Source: Bacteroidetes bacterium 43-16
GTDB taxonomy: Bacteria > Bacteroidota > Bacteroidia > Chitinophagales > Chitinophagaceae
Reading direction: 5' to 3'
Length of the DNA: 64,000 nt
Assembly: GCA_001897525.1 (NCBI GenBank)
Contig: MKTB01000033.1
Coordinates: forward strand, 124,001-188,000
Shown here: positions 52,359 to 60,726 of the stretch, one piece after another
Position numbering within the stretch: the first letter of the stretch is position 1
Layout of the letters: each line of letters opens with the position of its first letter
Program-made: the position numbers and the translations under genes
Notes under the pieces: generated by a model
What the model saw: only the letters and a program-made list of their open reading frames with translations
What the model was told of the DNA's origin: nothing
Database searches by the model: none

Positions 52359-55300
52359 ATGAATGGTAAAGATCATTCACAGGCCAATACTGACAAGCTT
52401 CTGCACCGATCATCGAAACCTTATTTTCGAAGACTGGTCCGGTTGAAAGCACTGCTATTTACATGCTTATTCCTGATAATAGGCATTAAAGCCTGCTTTT
52501 CGCAGACCATCAGCCTACAGGCCAAAAACCAGCCCCTTGAATATGTCATCAAACAATTAAGGTCACAAACAGACTATGCTATAATGGTGGCCTCAAATGA
52601 TTTGCAAAAGACGAAACCCGTGACAGTTAATTTGAAAGATGTTACCATTGAGCAGGCATTAAAAGCAATATTTAAAAACCAGGCTCCGAACCTGAAATAT
52701 GAGATAAAAGGGAAGAATATCATTATAAAAGAACTACCAAAAGAAAAAGACCGAGGTAGTATACCGGAAAATAAGGAAGCAATTGAAGGTACGATCTATA
52801 ATTCGGCAGGTAACAGCATATCCGGAGTAACAATTTTTAATAAGCAAAGTGGCATACAAACTGTGTCCGATGGATCAGGATATTATCAGATTCCTGCAAA
52901 ACAAGGGGATGAAGTACAATTTAGATTTTTGGGATATCAACCACAACAAATTACTATCAGCGATCAGAAGAACATAAATATTTCGCTGTATACTCAGGTT
53001 GCCGGAATTGATACGGTAAGAATAAATAATATTCAAACAGGTTATTTTTCTTTACCTAAGGAAAGAGCCACTGGCTCTTTCTCACAAGTTGGAAACGAAC
53101 TGATTAATCGCACTGTAAGTACTGGCATCATGTCACGAATTGCCGATGTAGTACCTGGGTTAATTTTCAATAAAGGATATGGCGGAGCACAAGGGCTTGT
53201 TATCCGTGGACAGACCAGTATTGACCAAAATACAAGCAAGCCACTCATTATTGTTGACAATTTCCCTTATGAAGGAGATATTAACAACATCAATCCAAAT
53301 GATATAGAAAATGTAACCATTTTGAAGGATGCGGCGGCATCTTCTATTTGGGGAGCAAGAGCGGGTAATGGTGTTATTGTCATTACAACGAAGCAAGGTA
53401 AATATGAGCAAAAGCCCACCTTAAGTTTTACAAGTAACTATACTGTAGGCGCTAAACCAGATGCTTTTTATCAACCGTTAATGAGCACCTCTGATTTTAT
53501 AGACAATGAGATCAGGCTATTTGATGCAGGCATCTACAAACCTGGCGAGCTAAATCAACGCATATTGAATTACCCCCTTACTCCACTTGTTGAATTATTG
53601 ATAAAGAAAAGGGATAACCCAGCCTTAGCTTCTGAAATAGATGCCAGAATAGCGCAATGGAGAAACTATGATGTTCGCAACGACTATGAAACATATTTGT
53701 ATCGTAAGCTAAAGAACCAGCAATACGCACTGAACCTATCTGGCGGATCAGAAAGGCAGCGCTATGTTCTTTCTTTAGGATACGACAAAAACCTGAACAG
53801 TGAAGTTGGTAATGGATTGGAACGGGTAACGATCAATGCCAACAATACGTACAACTTCTTTGACAAGAGGTTAGAACTTATTACTGGCATATATTACACG
53901 AATAATAAAACAGATAATAATTTTATTGGCATCCCGACCTATACAAATTTCTCCGGAACTACCGGATCAACGATGTACCCCTACGCTCAATTTGCCGATG
54001 CAAATGGGAATCATTTGTCATTGGTTAATAATGTAAGAACCGGTTATGCTGAAGCCGGGACAGCAAAAGGATTATTGGACTGGAACTACAGGCCGTTGGA
54101 CGAAATAGTCAATTCAGATAAGACAACAAAAAGTATTGATTATAGACTTAACACTGGGTTGAATTATAAAATACTTGATGGTTTAAAAGCAAGTTTGTTA
54201 TACCAATATGGTAGAACAAATAGCAATACAGCAGGCTTAAACAATCAGAAAAGTTATTTTGCCCGTAACCTGATTAACTACTATTCGGAGATTACCGCAT
54301 CCAATACTGTAAAGCGTCCTATTCCATTGGGGGGTATTCTGGACAAGAATGATGTGATAATTAATGTGCACAATTTTAGGGCACAATTGAATTACGATCA
54401 CACATTTGCAGAAAAGCATGAAGTTAATGCCCTTGCCGGTTATGAAATTCGGGATCAACATACAACAGGTTTCAGAACCAGACTATATGGTTACGATGAT
54501 GAACATGCTACATCCCAATTGGTAAACTATGTAGACAAGTTTCCGACTTATGTCTTTTCAAGATATACCTTACAGATACCAAATATGGATTTGACTACTG
54601 ATCTTACCGACCGCTTTGTGTCCCTGTATGCAAACGGAAGTTATCTGTATAACAAAAAATATCTGCTCACTGGTTCCGTTCGATTCGATCGAAGTAACAT
54701 ATTTGGTGTAAGTACCAATAATAAAGGAGTACCGCTTTATTCTATTGGTGCTGCATGGAGTATGCATAAGGAAGCATTCTTTAATATGGCTTGGGTAAAT
54801 GAGCTTAAAATCCGAACTACTTTTGGAACAAGTGGCAATGTGAACAGGTCGATTTCCGCTCTAACTACAATCAACTATGGTAGCACACCTTACTACTTAA
54901 ATGGTCAACAATATGCTACAATAAGAAATGCACCGAATCCAGATTTACGATGGGAACGGATTGGTACATTGAACATGGGTTTAGATTTTTCCATAATAAA
55001 AAACAGGGTTAATGGTTCGGTCGACTGGTATCAAAAATGGGGAGATGATATTATTTCAACAATTCCTTATGCACCACAAACGGGGTTTACTGAATTTACA
55101 GGTAACTATGCTAAAACATCTGCATCGGGTTGGGACATTGATCTACATTCCAAAAATGTAATTGGTTCATTTAATTGGAATAGTGATCTACAGATATCCG
55201 TTTCAAAAGATCAAATATCAAAGACAAAACTTTTGCCAACGGTTGGAGGATTTAGCATATTGACCGCATCAGACGGTGGCAGTATTTATCCAGTTGAAGG

Positions 55301-55949
55301 AAAGCCTTTATACTCTGTTTATGCCTATAGATGGGCGGGGCTTGATGCCAATACCGGAGACCCACAAGGTTATGTGAACGGAGCAATTAGCACAAATTAC
55401 GTAGCCATGCAAAATGAAATAGACAATGATATCACTAAGCTCAATTTTATAGGAACTGCGCGTCCAAAAATATATGGAGCATTTAGAAACACTTTTAGTT
55501 ATGGTCCTATGTCACTTTCTGCTAATATTTCATACCGTTTTGACTATTACTTTCGTAGGCAGTCTGTAAACTATGATCTGATAAACAAAGGAACCATCTC
55601 ACATGGGGATTTTTCTCAAAGATGGTTGAAACCTGGCGATGAACAAAGGACAAATGTCCCATCAATGCCAACCATAGGAGCATCTCCCTCAAGGGATGGC
55701 TTCTATATGTTATCAGACGTTCTCGTCGAGAAAGGTGATCATATCCGGTTACAAGATATCACATTAGCTTATAATGTCAATAAACAATCGATTTCCTCCT
55801 TACCATTTACTAACCTAAGATTATTCTTTTATATGAATAACCTTGGGCTTCTTTGGAAGAGTGGAAAATATAGGGAAGATCCTGACTATTATCGAGCCGT
55901 TTATAGTCCTGTACGGACTGTATCCCTAGGTATAAATGCAAACTTTTAA
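52359..55949 (+). CDS. SusC-type TonB-dependent outer-membrane transporter with STN domain
   Basis: A 1196-residue outer-membrane channel. From N to C: signal peptide (LKALLFTCLFLIIGIKACF), STN secretin/TonB N-domain (SLQAKNQPLEYVIKQLRS), carboxypeptidase-like D_reg domain (IEGTIYNSAGNSISGVTIFN), plug (RATGSFSQVGNELINRTVST...LKDAAASSIWGARAGNGVIV) and a 22-strand barrel with a final SLGINANF. The STN domain interacts with the upstream FecR protein. It imports a ligand together with the SusD protein, using TonB energy. Start 52359 (MNGKDHSQANTD) is preferred to 52305. Confidence 0.93.
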   Translation: MNGKDHSQANTDKLLHRSSKPYFRRLVRLKALLFTCLFLIIGIKACFSQTISLQAKNQPLEYVIKQLRSQTDYAIMVASNDLQKTKPVTVNLKDVTIEQALKAIFKNQAPNLKYEIKGKNIIIKELPKEKDRGSIPENKEAIEGTIYNSAGNSISGVTIFNKQSGIQTVSDGSGYYQIPAKQGDEVQFRFLGYQPQQITISDQKNINISLYTQVAGIDTVRINNIQTGYFSLPKERATGSFSQVGNELINRTVSTGIMSRIADVVPGLIFNKGYGGAQGLVIRGQTSIDQNTSKPLIIVDNFPYEGDINNINPNDIENVTILKDAAASSIWGARAGNGVIVITTKQGKYEQKPTLSFTSNYTVGAKPDAFYQPLMSTSDFIDNEIRLFDAGIYKPGELNQRILNYPLTPLVELLIKKRDNPALASEIDARIAQWRNYDVRNDYETYLYRKLKNQQYALNLSGGSERQRYVLSLGYDKNLNSEVGNGLERVTINANNTYNFFDKRLELITGIYYTNNKTDNNFIGIPTYTNFSGTTGSTMYPYAQFADANGNHLSLVNNVRTGYAEAGTAKGLLDWNYRPLDEIVNSDKTTKSIDYRLNTGLNYKILDGLKASLLYQYGRTNSNTAGLNNQKSYFARNLINYYSEITASNTVKRPIPLGGILDKNDVIINVHNFRAQLNYDHTFAEKHEVNALAGYEIRDQHTTGFRTRLYGYDDEHATSQLVNYVDKFPTYVFSRYTLQIPNMDLTTDLTDRFVSLYANGSYLYNKKYLLTGSVRFDRSNIFGVSTNNKGVPLYSIGAAWSMHKEAFFNMAWVNELKIRTTFGTSGNVNRSISALTTINYGSTPYYLNGQQYATIRNAPNPDLRWERIGTLNMGLDFSIIKNRVNGSVDWYQKWGDDIISTIPYAPQTGFTEFTGNYAKTSASGWDIDLHSKNVIGSFNWNSDLQISVSKDQISKTKLLPTVGGFSILTASDGGSIYPVEGKPLYSVYAYRWAGLDANTGDPQGYVNGAISTNYVAMQNEIDNDITKLNFIGTARPKIYGAFRNTFSYGPMSLSANISYRFDYYFRRQSVNYDLINKGTISHGDFSQRWLKPGDEQRTNVPSMPTIGASPSRDGFYMLSDVLVEKGDHIRLQDITLAYNVNKQSISSLPFTNLRLFFYMNNLGLLWKSGKYREDPDYYRAVYSPVRTVSLGINANF

Positions 55950-55960
55950 CCTGTACGATC

Positions 55961-57310
55961 ATGAAATCAACAATACTATATTTACTCACATTAATAGCAT
56001 TTTCTGGCTGTCATAAAGCATTTTTGGAAGAACCGACTTCAAAATCGCTGGTCATTCCAAAAACCTATCAAGATCTTAATGCTTTACTTCAAAGTAACAT
56101 GAATTCTGGTGCTTTCTTTAGTATGATTGCTGATGGTGATTTTGATCTTACAGATGAATATTTGTTATTGACTGCGCCAGTGGAAAAGACTACATATTTA
56201 TGGAAAGCAGATATCTATGAGACATTGAAATTTCATGGGGCATGGAGATTACCATATCTACAAATACTTAACACAAATGTCGTTTTAGAAGGTTTGAAAA
56301 AATTAAACACGTTAGACGCCTCACAGCAAAACTTGAATACTTTGAAAGGTAATGCGTTATTTTTTAGAGCAATGGCTTATACTGAACTTGTCTTAAATTT
56401 TACCCCTCCGTATAAACCATCCGAAGCACAAGATCAATTGGGATTGCCGATTCGGACATCATCAAACGTTTCGGAAATCAAACAACGATCCAATCTGAAA
56501 GAAACAATGGAGTTTCTTCTAAAAGACCTTCAGGAAGCTAGTTCTTTACTTCCTGAGAAGGTTTCAATAATTAGTCTGCCAGGAAAGGCAGCGGCTTATA
56601 CATTACTGTCAAGAACATACTTAGGAATGCAGGAATACGATAAGTCATTGACTTTTGCAAAGGAAGCTTTAAAAATCCAAAGTGATCTATTAGATTATAA
56701 TGATATTCCATTGCAGCTACCGTTTACTTTTAATGATCCATTCGTAAGTTCTAATAAAGAAGTTTTATTTTATCAAGGCGGAGAGACTATCATGTTTGTA
56801 GGAAAATCCGCTCAATTGCGTGAGGAAATTTATGATTCTTACCAATTGAATGATCTACGCAAAACAAGATTATTTGATAACAACCGAAATTTTATTGGCA
56901 ACTATTCTGGAACAAATGCTATTTTTTCCGGGATAACCAATAGTGAAGCTTGGCTGACAGCAGCGGAATGTGCTGCTCGATTAGGTAAAATGGAAGAAGC
57001 ATTAAATTACTTAAATAGTCTATGTAAGAAGCGATACGACAAAACCTTCACACCTTATCAATCGGTAAACAAGAAAGAAATTCTCAAATGGATATTAGAA
57101 GAACGACGAAAAGAATTGATAACACGGAGTCGATGGTTTGACCTTCGAAGATTAAATCTTGATCCGGAATTTGCCGTAACATTGACCCGAAAATATAAGG
57201 GAGATATCTATACACTCCCTCCAAACAGTAGTCGATATACTTTCCCAATCCCATCCGAAGAAATAGATTATTCAGGTATTACACAGAATGTGAGAAATGA
57301 TAATGATTAA
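55961..57310 (+). CDS. SusD/RagB-like lipoprotein
   Basis: A 449-residue ligand-binding lipoprotein: lipobox IAFSGC (Cys17), then TPR-like helices (NTLKGNALFFRAMAYTELVL, AAAYTLLSRTYLGMQEYD) and the C-terminal RYDKTFTPYQ...EERRKELITRSRWFDLRRLN motif typical of SusD. It sits on the outer membrane surface over the SusC channel as a lid. 11 bp separate it from susC. Here it seems smaller-ligand type (RagB), so peptides are plausible cargo. Confidence 0.92.
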   Translation: MKSTILYLLTLIAFSGCHKAFLEEPTSKSLVIPKTYQDLNALLQSNMNSGAFFSMIADGDFDLTDEYLLLTAPVEKTTYLWKADIYETLKFHGAWRLPYLQILNTNVVLEGLKKLNTLDASQQNLNTLKGNALFFRAMAYTELVLNFTPPYKPSEAQDQLGLPIRTSSNVSEIKQRSNLKETMEFLLKDLQEASSLLPEKVSIISLPGKAAAYTLLSRTYLGMQEYDKSLTFAKEALKIQSDLLDYNDIPLQLPFTFNDPFVSSNKEVLFYQGGETIMFVGKSAQLREEIYDSYQLNDLRKTRLFDNNRNFIGNYSGTNAIFSGITNSEAWLTAAECAARLGKMEEALNYLNSLCKKRYDKTFTPYQSVNKKEILKWILEERRKELITRSRWFDLRRLNLDPEFAVTLTRKYKGDIYTLPPNSSRYTFPIPSEEIDYSGITQNVRNDND

Positions 57311-57315
57311 ATAAG

Positions 57316-58656
57316 ATGAAAAAATCAAGCTCCTACATATATTTATCCATAGTCATAGTGTTACTTATACTATCACCTATGTTATCATCGGCACAGAAAA
57401 CCATTGAATATAGCAATATTAAAGTTGGTGACACTGCCCCCGATATTCTCTTTAATAATCTAACTAAATACAAAACAAGTGAACAGAGATTGTCTAACTT
57501 TTCTGAAAAACTCTTAATTATAGATTTCTGGGCCACTTGGTGTTCGCCCTGTGTTGGAATGTTGCCGCGTATGGATTCTTTGCAAAAACGATATAAAGAT
57601 GATTTAATTTTCATATCAATAACGGATCAATCCAGATTATATGCAGAGCCTTTTTTGGAAAAACTAGAAAAGAATAATGGTAATAAATTCGATATTCCAG
57701 TAATTTATGGTGATACAACAATACGAAAATTATTCCCACACAAATTGATTCCACACTATGTATGGTTAGACGTAAAGACTCGAAAAGTGGTGAGTATTAG
57801 CGGCCCACAATATATTTCAAGTGGAAATATTGAACATTTTTTGAAAAACGGCTATTTAAATCAAATACCAGAAAAAAATGATCGACGTTTGGACTATGAT
57901 AAATCCAAACCTTTGTTTAGTTACCTGATGGGCACGAATGAAGAGCAAAATAAATATTCGCCTATGCAATATTCCGGTTTTTGGCCTTATATACCTGAAC
58001 TTAACGGCGGAGTTACTGCACATTTGTGGGATTCTTTAAACAATAATCGAATTACTGTAAGAAACGAATCAAAACAGCAATTAATTCAATATGCATTTGG
58101 AGAAGGCCGAAAGTTCTTTCAAACTAACTCAATATTGTTAGAATCAAAAGATAAAGATAAGTTACACACTGAACTGTCTGATGAGCCATTCTATAAATGG
58201 AGAGAGGAAAATGCTATTACTTATGAAATCAACGTATTGCCTAGCAACAGAGACCAGATCTTTGAAATGATGCGTACGGATATTGTAAATTATTTTAGTG
58301 AATATGATATTCGAATTGAGAAAAGAAAAGCGAATGGGTTAGTATTGGTGAGTACAGGATCGAATGAAGTGGCTTGTTCCAAAGGAGGAAAACCAAAAGT
58401 TATAAAGGATCAGTTTGGCTATCATGCTATTAATATATCCCTAGATGCATTTTTTCAAAATCTTTCATTTTATTACCTGACAGACGCTCCCGTATTGATA
58501 AACGAAACTTCCATAGACTTTAATATTGATGTTGATCTGGAAGTTTTAAACTTTATGGATCTAAACCAGTTAAACAAAGAATTGGGAAAGTATAATTTGA
58601 AATTTGTTGAAAAAGAGGCCTTGGGAGAATTTTTAGTGATTGCTGATAAGCATTAA
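57316..58656 (+). CDS. Thioredoxin-like TlpA/ResA-type protein with C-terminal domain
   Basis: A 446-residue exported protein: signal segment (YIYLSIVIVLLILSPMLSSA), TlpA/ResA thioredoxin domain with the active site WATWCSPCVGM (Cys76, Cys79), and a further 250-residue C-terminal part without a named fold. It likely reduces or isomerises disulfides in the periplasm. It follows SusD by 5 bp, and thus completes a FecI-FecR-SusC-SusD-TlpA unit. Such sets are typical for import of disulfide-containing or thiol-sensitive small peptides. Confidence 0.85.
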   Translation: MKKSSSYIYLSIVIVLLILSPMLSSAQKTIEYSNIKVGDTAPDILFNNLTKYKTSEQRLSNFSEKLLIIDFWATWCSPCVGMLPRMDSLQKRYKDDLIFISITDQSRLYAEPFLEKLEKNNGNKFDIPVIYGDTTIRKLFPHKLIPHYVWLDVKTRKVVSISGPQYISSGNIEHFLKNGYLNQIPEKNDRRLDYDKSKPLFSYLMGTNEEQNKYSPMQYSGFWPYIPELNGGVTAHLWDSLNNNRITVRNESKQQLIQYAFGEGRKFFQTNSILLESKDKDKLHTELSDEPFYKWREENAITYEINVLPSNRDQIFEMMRTDIVNYFSEYDIRIEKRKANGLVLVSTGSNEVACSKGGKPKVIKDQFGYHAINISLDAFFQNLSFYYLTDAPVLINETSIDFNIDVDLEVLNFMDLNQLNKELGKYNLKFVEKEALGEFLVIADKH

Positions 58657-58657
58657 C

Positions 58658-58690
58658 ATTAAGGGACAGTAAATCACACTGTCCCTTAAT
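58658..58690. terminator. Bidirectional terminator between the rightward and leftward sets
   Basis: ATTAAGGGACAGT (58658-58670), loop AAATCAC, ACTGTCCCTTAAT (58678-58690): a perfect 13-bp stem. It separates the TlpA-like gene from the leftward secreted gene. Confidence 0.85.
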
Positions 58691-58702
58691 GAATGAATTC
58701 AA

Positions 58703-58951
58703 TTATGGCTTCTTAGTACCTCTTTGAATATCTGTAACTGTAGCACCGGGAAATTCTTCATAACCGATACATGCTCTCTGAGAATTAGCAACACATTCCG
58801 GAGTGCCAGTCAATGGCTCCCAGTGTTCTGGCTGTCCGGCAGGTGCGGTATTCATTACATTTGGTGAATTTGTAGCATTGCTTGCTACTACGGCTCCGCC
58901 GATTCCGAAAGTTGCTACTGCTGCGATTGCTATTGATTTTAATTTTTGCAT
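58703..58951 (-). CDS. Small secreted DUF6520-like protein
   Basis: An 82-residue protein with a signal peptide (IAIAAVATFGIGGAVVASNA) and a short mature part carrying two Cys (TPECVANSQRACIG) and Trp-x-P-L-x-G, as in DUF6520/NVEALA-type Bacteroidota small secreted proteins (by memory). It could be a signal, bacteriocin-like peptide or substrate of the neighbouring MauE-like and thioredoxin-like proteins. It is last in the leftward set. Confidence 0.7.
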   Translation of the reverse strand: MQKLKSIAIAAVATFGIGGAVVASNATNSPNVMNTAPAGQPEHWEPLTGTPECVANSQRACIGYEEFPGATVTDIQRGTKKP

Positions 58952-59047
58952 GATTGTAAATTTTTAAATTGAATAATAGTTAGTTAAAGTATATCATACA
59001 CAACGCGCATGACTTTAGGTGAAGAAAAAAGGAGCCTACTCGTTTCT

Positions 59048-59069
59048 ACAGGTTTTCGGCTTCCCCTGT
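59048..59069 (-). repeat. ACAGG/CCTGT hairpin repeat, copy 1
   Basis: Plus strand begins ACAGGTTTTCGG and ends TTCCCCTGT; arms ACAGG and CCTGT can pair. Located 15 bp downstream of the MauE-like stop and ahead of the 82-residue gene. Confidence 0.7.
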
Positions 59070-59083
59070 TTTCTTATTTTGTT

Positions 59084-59539
59084 TTATGTATGCTTCATAC
59101 TTATTGCGTCAAAGGAGCGCTGTTGAGGTTTTATATAAGGTTCAACCAGGGCTAAGATGCCCATCAGAATAAATGTAAGATTGAAATAGATATGGTTCTT
59201 CCAGCTCAGCTTCGATATGATACCGCCACAGGTGCATGGCACTTCGCTTCGGTAAAAGTTTAATATCACTATAATGTATATCGTAAATACTGTCAGTAAT
59301 GCAATGGATCCATACAGCGCATATTTTCGGGTTGTGGAGAATAGCAGTAGTACACATAATGCAAGTTCTATAATTGGCAACCCGTACCCAAACCAAGTAG
59401 CAAATGGAGCCACGAACGGACTATTAGACAGTTGCTCAATACCATTATCAAGTTGTAGAAACTTGTATACTGATGTGTACAACCAGAGCAGTGCAATGAA
59501 GTACACAAAAATCTCGGACAGAATTTTACGAACTGACAT
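59084..59539 (-). CDS. MauE-like membrane protein
   Basis: A 151-residue integral membrane protein with four segments (IFVYFIALLWLYTSVYKFL, YGLPIIELALCVLLLF, YALYGSIALLTVFTIYIIVI, YFNLTFILMGILALV) and the Cys motif EVPCTCGGIISKLSW. MauE-type proteins supply or handle disulfide/thiol redox in the periplasm and often accompany thioredoxin-like genes; the 57316 gene is such a neighbour. It is leftward, between hairpin repeats. Confidence 0.8.
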   Translation of the reverse strand: MSVRKILSEIFVYFIALLWLYTSVYKFLQLDNGIEQLSNSPFVAPFATWFGYGLPIIELALCVLLLFSTTRKYALYGSIALLTVFTIYIIVILNFYRSEVPCTCGGIISKLSWKNHIYFNLTFILMGILALVEPYIKPQQRSFDAISMKHT

Positions 59540-59580
59540 ACGTGCTAAAAATGATATGAACGAACAATGCCTACTATATT

Positions 59581-59602
59581 ACAGGTTTTCGGCTTTCCCT
59601 GT
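59581..59602 (-). repeat. ACAGG/CCTGT hairpin repeat, copy 2
   Basis: Plus strand begins ACAGGTTTTCGG and ends TTTCCCTGT, differing at one base from copy 1. It lies 33 bp downstream of the 147-residue secreted gene and before MauE-like. Confidence 0.7.
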
Positions 59603-59635
59603 GTTTCATCAATTATGAAGTTTAAAAGCTCGTGC

Positions 59636-60079
59636 TTAAGGTGTAAATCGCAATATCGCCTGACCGCAGGCCATTGCTGGATACCACCTTGCTGTTGTCG
59701 TAGCACACGGACTGCAATTTTGGTTCAGTGCTGTATATGTAAAAGTCAATGGCAGGCCGCAGGGAGGTTCACCAACTATTCCAGCAGGTGGCTGACAAAG
59801 GATAGGGCCGGACGGAATCCTAGCACCCACAATGCTTTTAGCTGCGGTCGTAGGGTAAGTGCCGCCCAAAGGAATAGAGTTATTGTAGTTGTGGACTGCA
59901 CCCGGGTTAATGGCAAACAATGCGCTTTGGTATTTATTACCACAGATGCAAAGCTCGTCGCCGAAGATTATGTAATACTGGACGCATTGCGTTTGGTTTT
60001 CTACCCTGAGTGCACGTGCCTGAGAAAAGGCCACAGCGGAAATAAACATCGCAATAAGAAAAGAAAAAAGCTTTTTCAT
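59636..60079 (-). CDS. Cys-rich secreted unknown protein (147 residues)
   Basis: Signal peptide (KKLFSFLIAMFISAVAFSQA) followed by a body with eight Cys residues (among them CICGNKY, PCGLPL, QNCSPCATTT, MACGQA). The Cys pairs suggest disulfides, consistent with the adjacent MauE-like and TlpA-like genes. No family is recognised. It is first after a 450-bp gap in the leftward set. Confidence 0.65.
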   Translation of the reverse strand: MKKLFSFLIAMFISAVAFSQARALRVENQTQCVQYYIIFGDELCICGNKYQSALFAINPGAVHNYNNSIPLGGTYPTTAAKSIVGARIPSGPILCQPPAGIVGEPPCGLPLTFTYTALNQNCSPCATTTARWYPAMACGQAILRFTP

Positions 60080-60172
60080 ACAATTTGAATTAAGGTGAAA
60101 AAAAGGTGAAATTAAATGACCAGTTACAAAGCAACCAGTTTTAGAAATGAAGAGAGTTATGTATTGTATTCT

Positions 60173-60193
60173 ACAGGTTTTTGGTGTACCTGT
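60173..60193 (-). repeat. ACAGG/CCTGT hairpin repeat, copy 3
   Basis: Plus strand begins ACAGGTTTTTGG and ends TGTACCTGT. Same stem bases as the copies at 59048 and 59581, with a diverged loop. Confidence 0.65.
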
Positions 60194-60492
60194 TTATTTC
60201 ATTTTATTAAAAACCACCTGAAATTAAGTGCTACTTTCTTATGGACATTTGCTATCTGCCCCTTCGCTTACTTCATTTACACTTTTAACAGATTCGACTC
60301 AATAGGCTCAAAAACGGTGATTTCTACAAGATTTAGGCTTATATATGTTGGAAAAGTAGGGAATTCCTGTATTGTATATATTATTGTATTTCCGAACTTT
60401 GTTATATATAAAACCGGGGTTAACCTGGTTCTATTAACTAACTCCCACAACCGAAGCAATGCCGGCCATTGCCTACCCGCTCACTCTTGGAA

Positions 60493-60526
60493 ATTACAGG
60501 AAACTAAAATTGAAGTTCCCTGTAAT
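60493..60526 (-). terminator. Inverted repeat just after the peptide gene
   Basis: ATTACAGGAAAC (60493-60504) and GTTCCCTGTAAT (60515-60526) pair at 11 of 12 positions. On the minus strand it begins 5 bp past the stop codon of the 49-residue gene, so it may stabilise or attenuate that transcript. The stem carries the same ACAGG/CCTGT bases as the three repeats. Confidence 0.6.
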
Positions 60527-60531
60527 ATCGG

Positions 60532-60681
60532 CTACTCGAAACAGCTAAAAATATGCGTGCTGTTAGAAGTAGTGGTAGTCGTAGGGTGTTGTGTGCTCTT
60601 CACATTATCTTTCGGCGATACTTTTCCAAAGCTAAATACAGCCTTGCTTACGAGCATTGTTGTAAAATTTGATTTTTTCAT
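60532..60681 (-). CDS. 49-residue Thr/Ser-rich peptide, candidate RiPP precursor
   Basis: A frame of 49 codons that starts ATG at 60681 and ends TAG at 60532. The N-terminal half (MKKSNFTTMLVSKAVFSFGK) looks like a leader; the C-terminal half (STQHPTTTTTSNSTHIFSCF) is rich in Thr and Ser and holds a single Cys four residues from the start of the last tripeptide, the kind of core a lantibiotic dehydratase acts on. It is 45 bp from and divergent to the LytS-type sensor gene at 60727. A hairpin follows its stop. No experimental or database support; leader motifs like those of other class I lanthipeptides are not obvious. Confidence 0.5.
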   Translation of the reverse strand: MKKSNFTTMLVSKAVFSFGKVSPKDNVKSTQHPTTTTTSNSTHIFSCFE

Positions 60682-60726
60682 ACGGTGTGTTTTTTTGATT
60701 TGTATACCAAAATTAATTCAATAACC

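Larger units (their letters stand above)
60080..60531. other. 450-bp spacer with hairpins, no gene
   Basis: No supportable ORF on either strand. It holds ACAGG/CCTGT copy 3 (60173-60193) and a related inverted repeat (60493-60526). A rightward 202-codon frame through here lacks any protein-like features and is best treated as a shadow of the leftward peptide gene and spacer. Confidence 0.5.

Noticed and set aside
59567-60088. 173-codon rightward ORF
   Set aside because: It is the reverse of the Cys-rich secreted gene, which has a proper signal peptide on the minus strand.
60116-60724. 202-codon rightward ORF
   Set aside because: Antisense to the peptide gene and spacer, without any family-like or signal features, and it runs into the upstream region of the sensor gene.
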